From contig JBPCRW010000066.1 of assembly GCA_050996405.1 (NCBI GenBank), forward strand, positions 1-8,069: 8,069 nt of DNA, given 5' to 3'. Within the stretch, counting starts at the first letter, position 1, and each line of letters starts with the position of its first letter. The translations under genes were made by a program, and so were the position numbers. Source of the DNA: JBPCRW01 sp050996405 (GTDB lineage Bacteria > Acidobacteriota > Blastocatellia > Pyrinomonadales > Pyrinomonadaceae). The notes beneath the pieces are model-generated. The model had not been told where the DNA came from, made no database searches, and saw nothing but the letters and a program-made list of their open reading frames with translations. Positions 5,480-8,069 of this stretch are shown piece after piece.

Positions 5480-7349
5480 ATGAATAAACTAAAACTCAAC
5501 ACGCCGATATTTTTATTATTGGCGTTAATTTTGAGCCTCTCCGTTTTTTCGGTGGTTGCTCAAATAAATGAAACAGAAAACAAACAAGGCAACTTAGATG
5601 ATAATCGAAACCTAGTTCGGGTTTTGAGACTTATCAATCATTTAAACAAAGAAGCCGACAAGCAGCAGGAAAGAGGTTTTCAGAAAAGAGCCGAGATGGT
5701 CAGAAGCTATTTTCAGAGGAAAACAGGCATCACGGACGACGCAAAATTAAAACTTAACGAGCTTGCCGAAAATTTTCAAAAAGAATATGAAAATTTAAGC
5801 AAACAAATCAATAATGTTGGGAAAAGTCAAAAAGATAGCTCTGACGAATCTAAGGTTTCCGAACTCGAAAAACTTCGTGAAAGCCGCGGCAAACTGTATG
5901 ATTCAACGCGGCAATCTTTATACAACAGTTTAAGCAAAGACGATTTGGAAAACGTTTTGAAATTTTTGCGCGAACAGATTCTCGCAAAAATGAAAAGGGC
6001 GGATAAATCCAAATCAACTAAAAAATTCGACAGTCCGTTTATTCCAAATCTTTTCAAGAATATATCTTATGAGGAGTCTTTGAGCGGTTCTTTCATCGAA
6101 GGATATTCTTGGATTGAATACGACAACGTTAACAACGAAGTCTGGTCGTCGTCTGTTACCGAAGGAACTTGCCCCGTGAATAATCAGGAGTCGGAGCCGG
6201 AATACGAATGACGAGGCGCATATGTCCACGCGACCTTATCCGACCCCGAAACGGGAGTCGCCGTTGACGAAGTTGATGGAGAAGGCAATAGCGCGCAGGT
6301 TGATCTTTACTGGACTCCGACAATGGAGGGAGGCTATTGCGTGGACGCTGAACATTATATCGAAGATAGTGATTACGACTCGCTTTATACTCAAAGTTCC
6401 GACTGCACAAACGTCGATCTTCCAGAGCCGCCGACGGTCAATATTGTTTGGAACGGAAATACAATAACTAGCACCACTCAACAAGCGGTCGTCGGGCAAA
6501 AGATTAGTCTCTCCGCTGTTATCACAGGCAACGGAACACCATCTAATCAGCAATGAACGATAGATGGAGAAAAGGTCAAAGATTACGTTGTGAATTACAC
6601 AGACAAGAATTCTCCGACAAGTGCTGAAGTAGTGGAATTGACTAACCAAGACCTTTCCCAAGGAAGCGTTCAGTTTTATTGGGTTGATGGAGGCACATCT
6701 CGCCAAATTCAATACTCGGCTACAATCAACGGGCAATCTATACGGCGACGGCTAATTTCGATGTTAAAAGCCCTACGACACAATTAACAGCGACGACAGG
6801 AACAGTTGTTTGGGAAATATTCCAATCTCGCCTACTGAGTCAGTTTTCGCTCTTCATTATGGAGATTATTATTCGCCGGGAATTTCCTTTTCAGCTTCCG
6901 CTACTCTGCCAAGCGGTGTTTCCGGTGACATAGTTTATGTTCAGACTGTTAGCAGTCATCGAACAAGAAAACCAGTTGGCGGAAATGAACAAGTTTTGCA
7001 AGGAATCGGATTGGATTCAGAATTTCCTTATGAAGCCCCGAATGAAGGCGTAACAAGTGATTTCCCCAATCAACCGTTAGATGTACCATGTAATTATACG
7101 TCGGTTTCTGCTGACGAAAGTTTTACAATGTATTTAATGTTCAAGCCTCAAGTTTCAACCGGAGATTCAATTTATGTGCCTTTGAGGAAAATAGATTGGA
7201 ATTGGTCTGGAACGGGTAATCGAGGTTCATCTTGTTCTTCTTGGGTTTTGACGAGTGCTAATCCGTCATCGCCACAAAGTTTAACGAGTGAGGAAACAAT
7301 AGATTTTCCAGAATGGGTTACCAATATAAATCAATTTACTTTTCAATAG
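5480..7349 (+). pseudogene. Secreted hypothetical protein, broken by two in-frame TGA codons and two frameshifts
   Basis: Read through its lesions this is one gene of about 623 residues. Residues 1-28 are a signal peptide (hydrophobic stretch 10-26, VVAQ). Residues about 36-175 are charged and helical, probably coiled coil. The rest is beta-rich. In one frame from 5480, TGA occurs at 6209-6211 (codon 244) and 6554-6556 (codon 359), with uninterrupted protein-like sequence between and after. At 6731-6745 the frame slips by one missing base (TINGQS continues as YTATANFDV), and again at 6787-6814 (TATTGTVV continues as GNIPISPTES). The last frame ends with TAG at 7349 after NQFTFQ. The C-terminal half resembles unnamed secreted proteins I recall from environmental bacteria, with WTIxG, FYWVDGG, tYsATxNG, AxFxV, SFTMYLMFKP and FTFQ motifs; the second TGA falls on the W of WTIDG. 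No name or function is known to me. The first piece, 243 residues with signal peptide and helical part, could still be translated. Alternatives are assembly error or stop-codon readthrough. Confidence 0.75.
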
Positions 7350-7364
7350 AAATTGAGATGTAAA

Positions 7365-7418
7365 TAAAGGTTTCTTTCCGAAACAGATTTATGATTAAAT
7401 TAGGGAAAGAAACTTTTA
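7365..7418 (+). terminator. 15-bp stem-loop between the broken gene and the next gene
   Basis: Arms 7365-7379 and 7404-7418 pair over 15 positions including one G-U (7369/7414), with a 24-nt loop. It starts 16 bases after the stop of the broken gene and ends 28 bases before the next ATG. The T-run lies in the 3' arm rather than after it, so it could be a terminator of the upstream gene or a leader structure of the downstream gene. Confidence 0.5.
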
Positions 7419-7446
7419 CTATTTCAACTGGAGAAATGAGGAAAAT

Positions 7447-7956
7447 ATGAAGTCAAAAAATCATAAAACAAAAATTCGTGTAATTTTAGGATTCTGTATA
7501 ACCTTTTTGTTTATTTTTACGGCAAACACCAAGGCACAGATTCAAGAATTAAGCCCCGATCTTCGAGAACAAGTTTTAAAGGATGTTGAGGTAACTGGAC
7601 GGTTTAATAACGACATTAACACTACCAAAAGCGGGGAGCCGTTAACATTTATTTTAACAATCAAAAACGGCTCAAAGTCGCCGATTTATTTTGTGGATAG
7701 CTTTGTGGAGAGAGATTACAAGATAACAGTTAAAAACGAACGCGGAGAAACAGTTTCTTTGACTGACTATGGAAAAAGGGAAACTGATCCGAATCACCCG
7801 ATTTGGAGAAATTTGATTGTAAAATTAGAACCGGGTAGATCGATGGAATCAAGAACGGGGCTTGATAAAATATACAATATAACTCTGAAAGAAAAATATT
7901 ATGTAAGCGTCAACCGCGAAGTCGTTATTAATCGTGTTGTAGGGCTTTGCACATAA
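7447..7956 (+). CDS. Small secreted protein with an Ig-like/BsuPI-like beta domain; C-terminus possibly frame-shifted
   Basis: A 169-residue protein. The ATG is set by GAGG (7438-7441) five bases upstream. Residues 1-30 form a signal peptide (basic start, hydrophobic 11-26, TKAQ cleavage region). Residues about 45-155 look like a beta-sandwich: VTGRFNNDINTTKSGEPLTF, then LTIKNGSKSPIYF, a YKITVKNERGE strand, VKLEPG, and KYYVSV. This pattern recalls BsuPI-type and other Ig-like secreted domains, a weak match made from memory. The frame ends at TAA 7954-7956 after VVGLCT. The frame one base further on is open from 7943 to a TGA at 8039-8041 and encodes a plausible extra strand (KGLNFGSLNIKSGLFEKTSI then EVKDLAIC). 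Losing one G from the GGG at 7942-7944 would join them into about 197 residues. Function unknown. It follows the broken secreted gene in the same orientation. Confidence 0.65.
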   Translation: MKSKNHKTKIRVILGFCITFLFIFTANTKAQIQELSPDLREQVLKDVEVTGRFNNDINTTKSGEPLTFILTIKNGSKSPIYFVDSFVERDYKITVKNERGETVSLTDYGKRETDPNHPIWRNLIVKLEPGRSMESRTGLDKIYNITLKEKYYVSVNREVVINRVVGLCT

Positions 7957-8069
7957 AGGGCTTAATTTTGGATCTTTGAACATAAAATCCGGTCTTTTTG
8001 AAAAAACCAGTATCGAAGTAAAAGACTTAGCAATATGCTGAACACAAAGTGCTTAAAAATTCCGACTTT
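7957..8069 (+). other. Possible detached C-terminus of the preceding gene, then noncoding edge
   Basis: From 7943 to 8041 a frame different from that of the 7447 gene stays open and reads like the end of a secreted beta-domain protein (see that entry). The last 28 bases, to the window edge, show nothing I can call. Confidence 0.3.

Noticed and set aside
6209..6211. Selenocysteine insertion at TGA
   Set aside because: No clear SECIS-like hairpin directly follows either TGA, and the context suggests Trp rather than Cys or Sec.
6222..6467. 81-residue open frame with a GAGG-like sequence before its ATG
   Set aside because: The spacing looks like a ribosome binding site, but the product is unlike any protein I know and the adjacent frame continues the upstream protein smoothly, so it is a shadow.
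6236..6736. 166-residue open frame on the minus strand across the broken gene
   Set aside because: Shadow of the sense coding sequence; the sense frame matches a recognisable family pattern and this one does not.

Overview
The window looks like bacterial chromosome, most likely from an Acidobacteriota member of the Blastocatellia/Pyrinomonadales kind. This is an inference from recalled family patterns: a tandem pair of secreted DUF3857/transglutaminase-like proteins, an FbaB-type class I aldolase, and the style of the secreted proteins on the right. Shine-Dalgarno motifs (AGGAG, GGAGG, GAGG) precede most genes. The left half is GC-richer with clean frames; the right half is visibly AT-richer and carries broken genes.

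Left block (1-3303, minus strand): two signal-peptide proteins of the DUF3857 plus transglutaminase-like family, probably one transcription unit. The upstream gene (3303-1312) has lost all three predicted catalytic residues and looks like a pseudoenzyme. The downstream gene (1226 to beyond the left edge) keeps the Cys and His. A 16-bp stem-loop lies between them.

Centre (3304-4848): the divergent intergenic region carries an extended -10 promoter and, right after the predicted start site, a 91-nt near-palindromic stem-loop that does not match any riboswitch class I know. It leads into fbaB, a complete class I fructose-1,6-bisphosphate aldolase, followed by a rho-independent terminator. This is central metabolism, with no obvious functional link to the DUF3857 pair.

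Right block (4849-8069): a small helix-turn-helix protein on the minus strand converges on fbaB. Next is about 390 bases of AT-rich noncoding DNA with degenerate 28-bp repeats, CTTAAG motifs and a 10-bp inverted repeat around a possible promoter. Then comes one long secreted-protein gene (5480-7349) broken by two in-frame TGA codons and two single-base frameshifts. Read through these lesions it is one continuous protein of about 623 residues. A 15-bp stem-loop separates it from a second small secreted protein (7447-7956), whose C-terminus may also be frame-shifted.

The main points for follow-up are the broken gene (decay, recoding or assembly error), the leader stem-loop of fbaB, and the active/inactive transglutaminase-like pair. 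I found no tRNA, rRNA, CRISPR array, insertion sequence or convincing defence system.
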